Made by a program: the position numbers and the translations under genes
Part shown: piece after piece, positions 43,064 through 51,677 of the stretch
Layout of the letters: the number at the start of each line of letters is the position of its first letter
How positions within the stretch are numbered: the stretch's first letter is position 1
Source: Plantibacter flavus
Lineage (GTDB): Bacteria > Actinomycetota > Actinomycetes > Actinomycetales > Microbacteriaceae
DNA: 64,000 nucleotides
Direction: 5' to 3'
Assembly (NCBI RefSeq): GCF_900177615.1
Contig: NZ_FXAP01000003.1
Location: 248,001-312,000 of the forward strand
The notes under the pieces: model-generated
What the model saw: the letters and a program-made list of their open reading frames with translations, nothing else
The model's database searches: none
Told to the model about the DNA's origin: nothing

Positions 43064-44851
43064 TCAGCGCTTGGCGCGGGCCGGGTTGGGGACGGCGTCG
43101 AGCAGCTGGATCGTGTACGGATCCTGCGGGTGCTGCAGGACGTGCGCGGTCTCGCCACGTTCGACGACGCGACCCTGGTTGAGGACCATGATGTTGTCGG
43201 TCACGAGTCGTGCCGACAACAGGTCGTGCGTGATGTAGAGCATCGAGACGCCCCACTGCTCGCGCAGGTCCTCGAGCAGTGCGAGCACACCGGCACGCAG
43301 CGACACGTCGAGCATCGACACGGGCTCGTCGGCGATGAGCACCTGCGGGTCGCTCGCGAGCGCCCGGGCGATCACGACGCGCTGCCGCTGTCCACCGGAG
43401 AGCTGGTGGGGCAGCTTCGCCGCGAACTGCTCGACGGGCGAGAGACCCACCGTCTCGAGGAGTTCGAGCACGCGCTTGCGGACGGCGTCGCCCTTCAGGC
43501 CGGTGAAGTTCACCACCGGACGGGTGAGCGTGTACTCGACCGTGTGCAGCGGGTTGAGGGCCGCGTACGGGTCCTGGAAGATCATCTGCACGTTCTTGTG
43601 CAGATTGCGGATGCCCTTGCGGTTGAGCTGGGCGACGTCGAGGTCGCCGAAGCGGACGGCGCCGGAGGTCGGCTTCTCGATGCCCGTGATGAGCTTCGCG
43701 ATGGTCGACTTGCCGGAGCCCGAGGCCCCGACGAGCGCGAGCGACTGACCGGGTTCGAGCGTGAACGACACGTCGTCGACGGCCGTCACCGCGGACTCAC
43801 CGCGACGCGGCGGCGGGTAGACCTTCGAGACGGCGTCGACGATGACCGCCGACTCCGCCGAACGACCGGCTCTGGCAGCAACGGTCCCTGAGCCCGTCGA
43901 AGGGCCCGCCTCGGAGCTCGCGCTCGTCGCGGTCGGGACGCTCGTCGTCGTGCCGGACACCGGAGCAGTGCCCCGGTTCGCCCGCGAGGGGAAGCCGGGC
44001 AGCTCGACGACCGCGGCGCGCGGGTCGGCGTAGTGACTGAGCAGCATCCGCGTGTACGGATCCTGCGGACGCTCGAGGATGTCGCGACTCGGGGCGTCCT
44101 CGACGATGCGGCCCTCGTGCATGACCAGCACGCGCTGCGTCGCCTCGAGCACGACACCGAGGTCGTGGCTGATGAGGATGGCGGTGAACCCCTCGGCCTG
44201 CTGCAGCTCGGTGATCGTGTCCATGATCGCGTGCTGCACCAGGACGTCGAGCGCGGTGGTCGGCTCGTCGAACACCATGAGGCGAGGCTCGAGCGACAGG
44301 GCCAGCGCGATGGACACGCGCTGGCGCATGCCACCGGAGAGCTCGCCGGGGAAGCGCGCGAGCACCTGTGGCGTCAGCCCGACCTTGCCGACCAGCTCGG
44401 CCATCCGGGCGTCCCAGCGGTCGCGGGAGACGTGGCCGTGCGCCTTGAAGATGTCGACGAAGTGGTTGCGGATCGTGCGGACCGGGTTGAGTGCGTTCAT
44501 GCCCGACTGCAGCACCATGGCGAACCCGCCCTGCCGCTGCTCGCGGAGCGCCTCGTCGCCGAGCTCGCGGATGTCCTTGCCACCGAAGAGGATCTGCCCG
44601 CCGTTGATGCGGGCCGGCGGCTTCTGCAAGCGGGTGGCCGCGAAGCCGAGCGTCGACTTCCCGGAGCCGGACTCGCCGACGAGCCCGATGAACTCACCGG
44701 CACCGACGGAGAACGACACGTGGTCGACCGCCTGGACCGGCGCGGCGCCGACTGACTCGTAGACGACGGACAGGTCGCGGACCTCGAGGAGCGCTCCGGT
44801 CCCGGCTGCCGGCGCGGATGCGCTCTCGGCCTGGAGGTTGACGGCGTTCAT
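43064..44851 (-). CDS. Fused double ATPase of an oligopeptide/oligosaccharide ABC importer (DppD-DppF type)
   Basis: A 595-residue protein with two complete nucleotide-binding domains: first Walker A GESGSGKST, signature LSGGMRQRVSIALAL, Walker B LMVFDEPTTALD; second GASGSGKST, LSGGQRQRVVIARAL, VLIADEPVSMLD. Each ends with the family's extra motif (QDPYTRMLLSHYADP and QDPYTIQLLDAVPNP). The linker (about 285-335) is Ser/Thr/Ala-rich and encoded in part by a REP-like DNA motif at 43883-43906. In most systems the two ATPases are separate proteins. It overlaps the permease gene by 4 bases. Confidence 0.93.
   Translation of the reverse strand: MNAVNLQAESASAPAAGTGALLEVRDLSVVYESVGAAPVQAVDHVSFSVGAGEFIGLVGESGSGKSTLGFAATRLQKPPARINGGQILFGGKDIRELGDEALREQRQGGFAMVLQSGMNALNPVRTIRNHFVDIFKAHGHVSRDRWDARMAELVGKVGLTPQVLARFPGELSGGMRQRVSIALALSLEPRLMVFDEPTTALDVLVQHAIMDTITELQQAEGFTAILISHDLGVVLEATQRVLVMHEGRIVEDAPSRDILERPQDPYTRMLLSHYADPRAAVVELPGFPSRANRGTAPVSGTTTSVPTATSASSEAGPSTGSGTVAARAGRSAESAVIVDAVSKVYPPPRRGESAVTAVDDVSFTLEPGQSLALVGASGSGKSTIAKLITGIEKPTSGAVRFGDLDVAQLNRKGIRNLHKNVQMIFQDPYAALNPLHTVEYTLTRPVVNFTGLKGDAVRKRVLELLETVGLSPVEQFAAKLPHQLSGGQRQRVVIARALASDPQVLIADEPVSMLDVSLRAGVLALLEDLREQWGVSMLYITHDLLSARLVTDNIMVLNQGRVVERGETAHVLQHPQDPYTIQLLDAVPNPARAKR
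43883..43906. repeat. REP-like motif inside the ATPase linker
   Basis: GGTCCCTGAGCCCGTCGAAG continuing GGCC, a near-match to the widespread CCCTTCGACAGGCTCAGGGACC type of repeat, read in frame as part of the linker residues GPSTGSGTV. Confidence 0.65.
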
Positions 44852-45768
44852 CGTGACTTCCCTTCACGGAGGCGCGGGTTGCTGATCGCGTCGACACCGA
44901 AGTTGATGAGGGTGAGGCTCATCGCGAGGAGCGCGATGCAGAGACCGGGGGCGAAGAGGAGGATCCATTGACCGGTGAGCAGGGCGTTGGAGTTCTGCGC
45001 CCAGTAGAGGATGGTGCCCCAGCTGACGATCGACGAGTCGCCGAGGCCGAGGAACTCGAGGCCGGCCTCCGCGAGGATCGCACTCGTCGCGGCGCCGAAG
45101 AAGCCACCGGCGATGAGGGACGTCATGTTCGGCAGGATCTCGTTGAACACGATGCGGAACGGTCGGTCGCCGGAGAAGCGAGCGGCGGTCACGAAGTCAC
45201 GCGAACGCAGCGACTGCGTCTGGCTGCGGAGCACACGGGCACCCCACGCCCACCCGGTGATCACGATGACCGCGACGATCATCACGAGCCCTCCGTTCTG
45301 GAGGTACGCGGCGATGACGATCATGAGCGGCAGGCCGGGCACAACGAGGAACAGGTTGACGATGAAGTTCACGACCTCGGCGCCGAAGCCCTTGATGTAA
45401 CCCCAGCTGAGGCCGATCAGGACCGCGACGATCGTCGACAGGATGCCGGCGATGAACCCGACCGTGACGCTGATCTGCGAACCGTAGATCAGCTGGCTGA
45501 GGACGTCCTCGCCCGCCGCCGTCGTCCCGAACCAGTGCTCGGGGCTCGAGTCGGCGTTCCGAGGGAACCCGTCCTGGCTCGCGCCGTACGGTGCGAGCAC
45601 CGGGGCGAAGATCGCGACGAGGATGAAGAACGCGAGGATGATGAGCCCGAGGCGGGACTTCCAGTTGGCCCAGAGCGTCGCCGCCGATCGACCGATGAAG
45701 GCGAACCTCCTCGGCGGACGCACGGCCTGGTCGGACTGCAGTGTCTTGACGTGCTGTGTGGTGGTCAT
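44848..45768 (-). CDS. ABC importer permease (DppC type)
   Basis: A 306-residue permease with about six membrane segments. An N-terminal cytoplasmic part leads to FAFIGRSAATLWANWKSRLGLIILAFFILVAIFAPVLAPYG, the OppC/DppC N-terminal domain; HWFGTTAAGEDVLSQLIYGSQISVTVGF is the family hallmark; the coupling loop is RSRDFVTAARFSGDRPFRIVFNEILPN. Its stop overlaps the ATPase start (ATGA) and its start overlaps the DppB stop. Confidence 0.93.
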   Translation of the reverse strand: MTTTQHVKTLQSDQAVRPPRRFAFIGRSAATLWANWKSRLGLIILAFFILVAIFAPVLAPYGASQDGFPRNADSSPEHWFGTTAAGEDVLSQLIYGSQISVTVGFIAGILSTIVAVLIGLSWGYIKGFGAEVVNFIVNLFLVVPGLPLMIVIAAYLQNGGLVMIVAVIVITGWAWGARVLRSQTQSLRSRDFVTAARFSGDRPFRIVFNEILPNMTSLIAGGFFGAATSAILAEAGLEFLGLGDSSIVSWGTILYWAQNSNALLTGQWILLFAPGLCIALLAMSLTLINFGVDAISNPRLREGKSR

Positions 45769-46748
45769 CGGCGGGTCCTTGGGTCGAGTACGCCGTACAG
45801 GATGTCGACGAGGAAGTTGGCGATGAGCACGCTCACGGTGATGAGCAGGAAGAGCGCCTGCATGAGGGGGTAGTCCTGTCCGATCACCGCGTTGAACAGG
45901 AGGAATCCGATGCCCGGGTACCCGAAGACCTGCTCCACGAGGATCGAGCCGCCGACCACACCGCCGAGCGCGAGCCCGAAGCCGGTGAGGTTCGGGAGGA
46001 TCGCGTTGCGGGCCGCGTACTTGATGGCGACCGTGCGACCACGGAGACCGTTCGCCTCGGCGAAGGTCACGTAGTCGTCACCGAGGGTGTTGATCATCGC
46101 GTTGCGCATGCCGATGATCCAGCCACCGAGGCTCGTCACGAGGATCGTCAGCGCCGGCAGCACCGCGTGGTACGCGACGTCGACGATGAAGTCCCAGGTG
46201 AAGGCCGGTGAAGCCGTCGGACCGAAGGCACCCGAGGTCGGGAACCAGTGGAGGACGTAGCCGGCGAAGAACAGCAGGAGCAGCGCGGTCCAGAAGTACG
46301 GGAACGTGCTGGCGAACGTGCCGCTCAGCGTCGGCAGGGCGTCGAGCCAGGTGTTCCGCCGCCAGGCCGCGAGCACACCGATGAGGGTGCCGAGGATGAA
46401 GGCGACGATCGTCACGATCCCGAGCAGGATGATCGTGTACGGGAACGCCTGCCAGATGAGCTCACCGACCGACTGCGGGAAGAAGGTGTACGAGACCCCG
46501 AAGTCGAGCGTGACGACCTGGTGGAGGTACGTGACGTACTGCTCCCAGAGGTTGCCGCCGGGGACACCGAGTTGAGCCTCGATCGCCGCCCGCGTGGCCG
46601 CGGAGACCGGGCCGTTCTGCGCGAGCTTCGCGATCGCGGCGTCGGTCGGGGAGCCGGGCATGAGCCGCGGCAGGAGGAAGTTCAGCGTGACCGCCGCCCA
46701 CAGGGTGAGGACGAAGAGGCCGAGTTTGCGCACCATGTACACGGTCAC
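45765..46748 (-). CDS. ABC importer permease (DppB type)
   Basis: A 327-residue permease. It starts MVRKLGLFVLTLWAAVTLNFLLPRLMPGSP, the OppB/DppB pattern, and has FGVSYTFFPQSVGELIWQAFPYTIILLG and GWIIGMRNAMINTLGDDYVTFAEANGLRGRTVAIKYAARNAILPNLT, the coupling loop. The variant wording (LGVPGGNLWEQYVTYLHQV) is shared by cellobiose/gluco-oligosaccharide members. Its start overlaps the binding-protein stop by 4 bases. Confidence 0.93.
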   Translation of the reverse strand: MTVYMVRKLGLFVLTLWAAVTLNFLLPRLMPGSPTDAAIAKLAQNGPVSAATRAAIEAQLGVPGGNLWEQYVTYLHQVVTLDFGVSYTFFPQSVGELIWQAFPYTIILLGIVTIVAFILGTLIGVLAAWRRNTWLDALPTLSGTFASTFPYFWTALLLLFFAGYVLHWFPTSGAFGPTASPAFTWDFIVDVAYHAVLPALTILVTSLGGWIIGMRNAMINTLGDDYVTFAEANGLRGRTVAIKYAARNAILPNLTGFGLALGGVVGGSILVEQVFGYPGIGFLLFNAVIGQDYPLMQALFLLITVSVLIANFLVDILYGVLDPRTRR

Positions 46749-48421
46749 TCACCGTCCTTCCGGAGCTTGAGGTGCGTGAACACGAGGAGCGGGGTCTGGT
46801 CGTAGGTCTGCAGCGGCGCGTAGGGGTTGTCCGCATCGGGCCAGCCGGTGAACTTCTTGTCGTTGTAGAGGCCCCAGAGTCCGCCGTAGTACATGCCGAT
46901 GACCGGGAAGTCGCTGTAGACGATCTGCTGCATCTGGTGGCTCAGCCCCAGGCGAGTGGCCTCGTCGGTCGTCTCCTTGTACTGGGCGAGCAGCTGGTCC
47001 ATCTGCGGGTTGCGGTAGCGACCGAAGTTGCTGGACGTCGTCTCGCCGATCGGCTTCGCGAACTCGCTGTTGAAGCTGTTGTTGAAGCCCTGGAACATGA
47101 TGCCGTTGCCCATGCCACCCATGGCGACCTCGAAGGCACCGCTCTGGATCGCTTGCTGGTACCCCGGCGGCTGCGGCTGCTTGATCTGCACGTCGATGCC
47201 GAGGGCGCCGAGCTCCTTGCGGACCTCCTGGACCGCACGGAGCCAGTCCGCGTAACCGTTGGCGGTCGTGATCGAGAAGCTGAACTGCTTGCCCGCCGCG
47301 TCGACGAGCTTGCCGCCCTGCTGGGTGTACCCGGCGGCCGCGAAGGCCTCGAGGGCGCCGGCGGTGTCCTGCGTGATCATGCCCTGGTTCGGCAGGGTCG
47401 GGTCGAGCTCGTCCTCCTGGTTGGGGAGCATGAGACTCGACTGGCCGGCTGCACCGAGGTAGCCCTCGGTCGCTGCGTCGGCGATCTTGTCGCGGTCGAG
47501 CGCCAGGGCGATGCCGCGACGGACGTCGACGTTGTCGAACGGGGCGACGTCCATGTTGGGCACGAGCCCGATCACGCCTCCCGGCGGGAACCAGAACTTG
47601 TTGTGGTCGTTGGCCGCACCCCAGGTGCCTTCGACGTTCGACAGGAACGAGTAGGCCCAGTCGAAGCCCTTCGTGACGATGTCGAGTTCGCCGGTGGCCG
47701 CGGGGATCACGAGGTGGTTGACCTCGATCTTGTCGGCCTGCCAGTACGTCTCGTTCTTGTCCATCGTGTACTGCTGCGAGGTGTAGTTGCCGAGGACGTA
47801 GGGGCCGGTGCCGACCGGGTTCGGGTTCCGCCAGGTGTCGGGGCTCTTGACGTCCTTCCAGATGTGCTCCGGGACGATGAGCGTCTGCGAGACGATGTCG
47901 GCCGCGGGGGCGTCGTCGTCGAGCAGGTGCATGATGACGTGCTGGCCCTGCACCTCGATCGTGTCGATGTGCTGCCAGGCGCCCTTCTGGTCGAGCGTCG
48001 GGTACTGCTTGATGAGGTCGAAGGTGAACTTGACGTCCTCAGGGGTGAAGGCCTCGCCGTCGGACCAGGTGGCGCCGTCGCGGATCGTGTAGTCGATCGT
48101 GCGGGCGTCCGGGAGGTCGACCTTCTCGGCGAGCCACGGCGTCTCCTTGCCGTCGAGCACGTTGATGATCACGAGCGGCTCGTAGATGTAGCTCGAGGCC
48201 GAGCGCTTGTTCACGAGGTAGGGGTTGAAGTTCCGCTCGAGCATCGGGGTGCCCTTGTCGGAGGCCAGCAGCATCGTGTCGGCGGGGATCGAGGGATCCG
48301 GCTCGCTCTTGATCTGGATGCTGCAGCCGGAGACGAGCAGGGCCGCCGCGGCGATCATCGCCGCTGCTCCGAGTCGTCTGCGCCTGCGGACCTTGGTCCG
48401 CTCGTGCGTCGTGTGCGTCAT
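46745..48421 (-). CDS. ABC importer substrate-binding lipoprotein (SBP family 5)
   Basis: A 558-residue extracytoplasmic binding protein of the DppA/OppA (SBP_bac_5) family. The signal peptide has a run of Arg, hydrophobic AAAMIAAAALLV and lipobox VSGC (Cys33). YIYEPLVIINVLDGKETPWLAEKV, YTIRDGATWSDGEAFTPEDVKFTFDLIK and NVDVRRGIALALDRDKIADAA are family landmarks. Operon context with a GH1 beta-glycosidase and a LacI regulator points to beta-gluco-oligosaccharides rather than peptides. The ATG at 48421 follows AAGGACGG; a GTG at 48427 adds two residues. Confidence 0.9.
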   Translation of the reverse strand: MTHTTHERTKVRRRRRLGAAAMIAAAALLVSGCSIQIKSEPDPSIPADTMLLASDKGTPMLERNFNPYLVNKRSASSYIYEPLVIINVLDGKETPWLAEKVDLPDARTIDYTIRDGATWSDGEAFTPEDVKFTFDLIKQYPTLDQKGAWQHIDTIEVQGQHVIMHLLDDDAPAADIVSQTLIVPEHIWKDVKSPDTWRNPNPVGTGPYVLGNYTSQQYTMDKNETYWQADKIEVNHLVIPAATGELDIVTKGFDWAYSFLSNVEGTWGAANDHNKFWFPPGGVIGLVPNMDVAPFDNVDVRRGIALALDRDKIADAATEGYLGAAGQSSLMLPNQEDELDPTLPNQGMITQDTAGALEAFAAAGYTQQGGKLVDAAGKQFSFSITTANGYADWLRAVQEVRKELGALGIDVQIKQPQPPGYQQAIQSGAFEVAMGGMGNGIMFQGFNNSFNSEFAKPIGETTSSNFGRYRNPQMDQLLAQYKETTDEATRLGLSHQMQQIVYSDFPVIGMYYGGLWGLYNDKKFTGWPDADNPYAPLQTYDQTPLLVFTHLKLRKDGE

Positions 48422-48454
48422 CGCCACCGTCCTTGCTGAAGTCTGTACCGGTTG

Positions 48455-48483
48455 AGTGTAAGCGCATACATTGCCCGACGCAA
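48455..48483 (-). promoter_or_regulatory. Importer operon promoter with LacI-type operator
   Basis: On the minus strand TTGCGT (48478-48483) and TACACT (48455-48460) are 17 bases apart. TGTAAGC-GCATACA (48457-48470), a LacI-family palindrome with one mismatch and the usual central CG, overlaps the -10. The LacI regulator is encoded about 150 bases upstream. Confidence 0.82.
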
Positions 48484-48497
48484 CCCGTGTTGGATTT

Positions 48498-48580
48498 CCC
48501 TAACTCAGGAAGGCCTCGGCGTGTCCGCAAACGTACTCGCGCCCCACGGGGCGACACGCCGCACACGTCCTGAGTTAGGG
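48498..48580. repeat. Family B palindromic repeat, copy 5
   Basis: CCCTAACTCAGGA (48498) and TCCTGAGTTAGGG (ending 48580) are exact inverted copies. GGCGTGTC and GACACGCC pair inside. The TAA stop of lacI (48575-48577) lies within the right arm. Confidence 0.85.
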
Positions 48581-49696
48581 CAGGGACACGGCGACGCTCG
48601 ACTCGGAGCTCTCGCGGAGGACGACCTCGACGGGGAGCCGGACGGACATCGCGGGCAGCTTCGGCTCGGCGAGGCGACGGGCGAGCGCCTGCACGGAGAC
48701 CCGGCCGAGCGTCTCCATCGGCTGCCGGACCGTCGTGAGCCGCGGAGCGGACAAGCGGCCGGCGTCGATGCCGTCGAATCCGGTGACGATGAGCTCCTCC
48801 GGGACCGCGACCCCCGCGATCCTGGCGGCGTCGATCACGCCGAGCGCCATCTGGTCGTTGGCGCACACGACGGCCCGCGGCAGCCCGTCGCGTCGGAACA
48901 GCTCCCGACCGACCCGTCGCCCACCCTCCCGCGTGAAGTCGCCGCGGAGGGTCGGCTCCTCCGGGGCCTCAAGCGACCGGTCTGCGAGGGCCGCGCGGAA
49001 CCCGCTCCAGCGCTCCGCGTCATCGGGCGAGCCGAGGCTTCCCGCCACGTACTCGAGCTCTCGAGCGCCGAGGTCGTCGATGAGGTGCGCCGTGAGCGTG
49101 CGCATCCCCTCCGCATTGCTCACGGAGACGTGGTCGAGGTCGTCGCCGCGCCGGGGCCCAGCCATCACGACGATCGGGACGTGGCGCGACAGGCGCGCCA
49201 GCTCCTCCTCGCTGGTGCTCCCGGCCAGCACCATGAGGCCGTCCACCCGCCCCGCCATGTCGCGCACGGTCTGCGTCGCCGTGGATCCGCGGCCGACACC
49301 GACGAGCAGCGCGAACCCGCTCCGCCAGGACTCCAGCTCGCAGCCGCGCAGCACCTCGTCGAAGTAGAGGTTGAGCGTCCGCGTGTCGGTCCGCTCCGGG
49401 ATGTCGCGGACGATGCGCGCTCCCCCGGCCGCCGCCTCGTCACCCTCGAGGGCGATGTCCCCGAGGTCGTCCATCGCGTCGAGCCCCTGGAAGAACAGGC
49501 CGATGACGCCGGTGCGGCGCGCGGCGAGTCCTCGTGCGGCTCCACTCGGGACGTACCCGAGTTCACCGACCGAGGCGAGCACGCGGTCTCGCGTGGCCGG
49601 CTTCACGTCGTCGGGGCGGCTGAGCACCCGCGAGACCGTCGCGATGGAGACGCCGGCGTGGTGCGCGACGTCGTAGACCGTCGGCGGTTTCGTCAT
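48575..49696 (-). CDS. LacI-family transcriptional repressor of the importer operon
   Basis: A 373-residue regulator. Residues 4-50 form the LacI headpiece (TVYDVAHHAGVSIATVSRVLSRPDDVKPATRDRVL), followed by the hinge helix (PSGAARGLAARRT) and a periplasmic-binding-protein-like sugar domain (VIGLFFQGLD, RAVVCANDQMALGVIDAARIAG, VTGFDGIDAGRLSAPRLTTVRQPM). The ATG at 49696 has GAAGG upstream. It probably binds the palindrome at 48457-48470 and releases it with a beta-glucoside ligand. The gene ends inside a family B repeat, which may separate it from the operon downstream. Confidence 0.92.
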   Translation of the reverse strand: MTKPPTVYDVAHHAGVSIATVSRVLSRPDDVKPATRDRVLASVGELGYVPSGAARGLAARRTGVIGLFFQGLDAMDDLGDIALEGDEAAAGGARIVRDIPERTDTRTLNLYFDEVLRGCELESWRSGFALLVGVGRGSTATQTVRDMAGRVDGLMVLAGSTSEEELARLSRHVPIVVMAGPRRGDDLDHVSVSNAEGMRTLTAHLIDDLGARELEYVAGSLGSPDDAERWSGFRAALADRSLEAPEEPTLRGDFTREGGRRVGRELFRRDGLPRAVVCANDQMALGVIDAARIAGVAVPEELIVTGFDGIDAGRLSAPRLTTVRQPMETLGRVSVQALARRLAEPKLPAMSVRLPVEVVLRESSESSVAVSLP

Positions 49697-49901
49697 GGGA
49701 ACGCCTTCCTTCGGCCACCAATGATACGCACGGCATCCTGCCCGCCCGTTCCACCGGCGGCGGGGGATGGCGCACGGAGCGCCCTCGTCTTGCGTCACGG
49801 GAGCGGCCCACACGAGCCGGGAACCGCAGCCAACCCGAACGTTCCCTGAATTCTCGACGCTTGTCGGCTGGGCGGCCGACGTCCGCTGACAGACTGCGGA
49901 C

Positions 49902-50702
49902 ATGACTGATCAGCATGCCAAAGCCGTCCTCCTCAACTCCCTCCACGAGCCGGGTTCCCCGCTCATCGTCACCAACGTCTGGGACGCCATCACCGCGAAG
50001 GTCGTCTCCGAAGCCCCCGGCGTCGTCGCCCTCGCCTCGGCGAGCCACTCGGTGTCGAACGTGCGCGGGCTCGAAGACGGCGGCGGCCTCGACGTCGACG
50101 AGGCGATCGCCGCCGCGAAGATCATCGTGGGCGCCGTGGACCTGCCGGTGACGATCGACTTCGAGAAGGGCTACGCCTCAGACGCGGCCGGGGTTCGTGA
50201 GAACGTCCGCCGCCTCATCGTCGAGTCGGGTGCCGTCGGCATCAACCTCGAGGACTCCGTCGGCGCCGCGAAGGCCCCGCAGTTCCCGATCGAGGAGGCC
50301 GCGGCCCGCGTCGCCGCCGCTCGCGCCGGAGCCGAGGACGCGGGCATCCCGCTCGTCATCAACGCCCGGGTCGACACCCTCGCCGGCGACCCCGAGGCGT
50401 GGGACGAGGCCGTCGCGCGCGCCAACGCCTACCTCGAGGCCGGTGCGGACGTCGTCTTCTTCCTCGGACTCGGTACGGAGGAGCTCGTCGCCGAGGCGAT
50501 CGAGCAGGTGCACGGACGCATCTCCGTCATCGGCTACCCCGGCGCGGTCCCGCTCAAGCGCCTGGCCGAACTCGGCGTCTCACGTGTCAGCTTCGGCCCC
50601 GGCACGCTCGGCCTGACCCTCGCCGCCCTCCAGCGCGCGGCGACCGGCCTCACCGAGCTCGGCGAGTACCCCGAGGACCTCGGCTTCTCCTTCGAGCTCT
50701 GA
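49902..50702 (+). CDS. Isocitrate lyase / PEP mutase superfamily protein
   Basis: A 266-residue barrel enzyme of the PEP mutase subgroup. Landmarks are LIVTNVWDAITAKVVSEAPGVVALASAS, LPVTIDFEKGYA (Mg-site region), SGAVGINLEDS and VINARVDTLAGD. Members cleave or rearrange 2-hydroxy or 2-keto dicarboxylates; this wording matches a widespread subgroup annotated oxaloacetate decarboxylase/phosphonomutase family with no proven substrate. It is monocistronic; CAGACT six bases before the ATG may be the -10 of a leaderless transcript, and GTCCGC/GCGGAC palindromic arms (49881-49886, 49896-49901) flank it. Confidence 0.85.
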   Translation: MTDQHAKAVLLNSLHEPGSPLIVTNVWDAITAKVVSEAPGVVALASASHSVSNVRGLEDGGGLDVDEAIAAAKIIVGAVDLPVTIDFEKGYASDAAGVRENVRRLIVESGAVGINLEDSVGAAKAPQFPIEEAAARVAAARAGAEDAGIPLVINARVDTLAGDPEAWDEAVARANAYLEAGADVVFFLGLGTEELVAEAIEQVHGRISVIGYPGAVPLKRLAELGVSRVSFGPGTLGLTLAALQRAATGLTELGEYPEDLGFSFEL

Positions 50703-50714
50703 GCCCGACCCCCT

Positions 50715-50796
50715 CCCTAACTCAGGACGCGCCCGGTGTGTCGCGCCGCTCCCGCCTGCGGGACTGGCGACGCGCCGCCGTGTTCCTGAGTTAGGG
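50715..50796. repeat. Family B palindromic repeat, copy 6
   Basis: CCCTAACTCAGGA (50715-50727) and TCCTGAGTTAGGG (50784-50796) are exact inverted arms; GGCGACGCG and CGCGCC-type sequence pairs inside. It sits between convergent genes. Confidence 0.85.
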
Positions 50797-50810
50797 AGAG
50801 GAAACAGGGG

Positions 50811-51677
50811 TCAGGACGTCAGGAACCAGTACCAGATGATGAGCATCGTGACGAGGAAGCCCGTCAGGAAGTTGAGGCGGAGGAACCGCTTCCAGCCCGC
50901 GTTGGCCCGCTCGGCGTCCTCCTCGCGGAGGTTCCAGAACGGCAACACACTCGCGGCGTAGGGCAGCGCGAGCAGGCCCGCCAGCGGGATGGGCCACGGG
51001 GTCACGAGCATCAGCGCACCGCCGGCCAGGTAGGCGGCGAAGGCGAACCGGACGGTCGCCGCCGCACCGATGACCGTCGCGATCGAGCCGATCCCGCCCT
51101 CCCGGTCGGCGATGATGTCCTGCACCGCACCGAAGGCGTGGCTGGCGATCCCCCAGAGGAAGTAGCCGACGAGCAGCGCCCAGAGCGCGGGGGTGAAGAC
51201 CGCGCCGGCGAGGACGAGGCCGTAGACCGCCGGGCTCACGAAGTGCGTGCTCGAGGTGAGCGAGTCGATGAACGGTCGCTCCTTGAACCGCAGGCCGGGC
51301 GCGCTGTACGCGATGAGCGCGAACACGCTGATCGCGAGGACGAGCCACGACAGCGGCGACCCGATGACGACGAGGTAGGCGAGGAACGGGACGTTCGTCA
51401 CGATCGCCGCGAAGATCGTCAACCGGTGCATCCGGCGGTCCAGGACCGCGCCCTCGACGCCGCCCTTGCGCGGGTTCCGCAGGTCGGACTCGTAGTCGAA
51501 GACGTCGTTGATGCCGTACATCGCGAGGTTGTACGGGATGAGGAAGTACAGCGTCCCGAGCCAGAACGTGAGGTCGAGCTCGCGCGTGGTCAGCAGGTAT
51601 GCCGCTGCGAACGGGTAGGCGGTGTTGATCCACGACAGCGGTCGGGAGGACAGCACGAGCTGGCCGAGTCGGTTCAT
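50811..51677 (-). CDS. crtEb: Lycopene elongase (UbiA-type prenyltransferase)
   Basis: A 288-residue membrane prenyltransferase that adds C5 units to lycopene (C40) to form the acyclic C50 flavuxanthin type. The Asp-rich motifs NDVFDYESD (about 57-65) and DIIADREGG hold Mg-diphosphate; about eight to nine membrane helices are present. Family length is near 290. The ATG at 51677 overlaps the crtYf stop (ATGA). Last gene of the carotenoid operon. Confidence 0.92.
   Translation of the reverse strand: MNRLGQLVLSSRPLSWINTAYPFAAAYLLTTRELDLTFWLGTLYFLIPYNLAMYGINDVFDYESDLRNPRKGGVEGAVLDRRMHRLTIFAAIVTNVPFLAYLVVIGSPLSWLVLAISVFALIAYSAPGLRFKERPFIDSLTSSTHFVSPAVYGLVLAGAVFTPALWALLVGYFLWGIASHAFGAVQDIIADREGGIGSIATVIGAAATVRFAFAAYLAGGALMLVTPWPIPLAGLLALPYAASVLPFWNLREEDAERANAGWKRFLRLNFLTGFLVTMLIIWYWFLTS

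Noticed and set aside
49847-49880. A seventh, decayed family B repeat before the PEP mutase-like gene
   Set aside because: CCCTGAATTCTCGACGCTTGTCGG is only loosely similar and no matching second arm was found.
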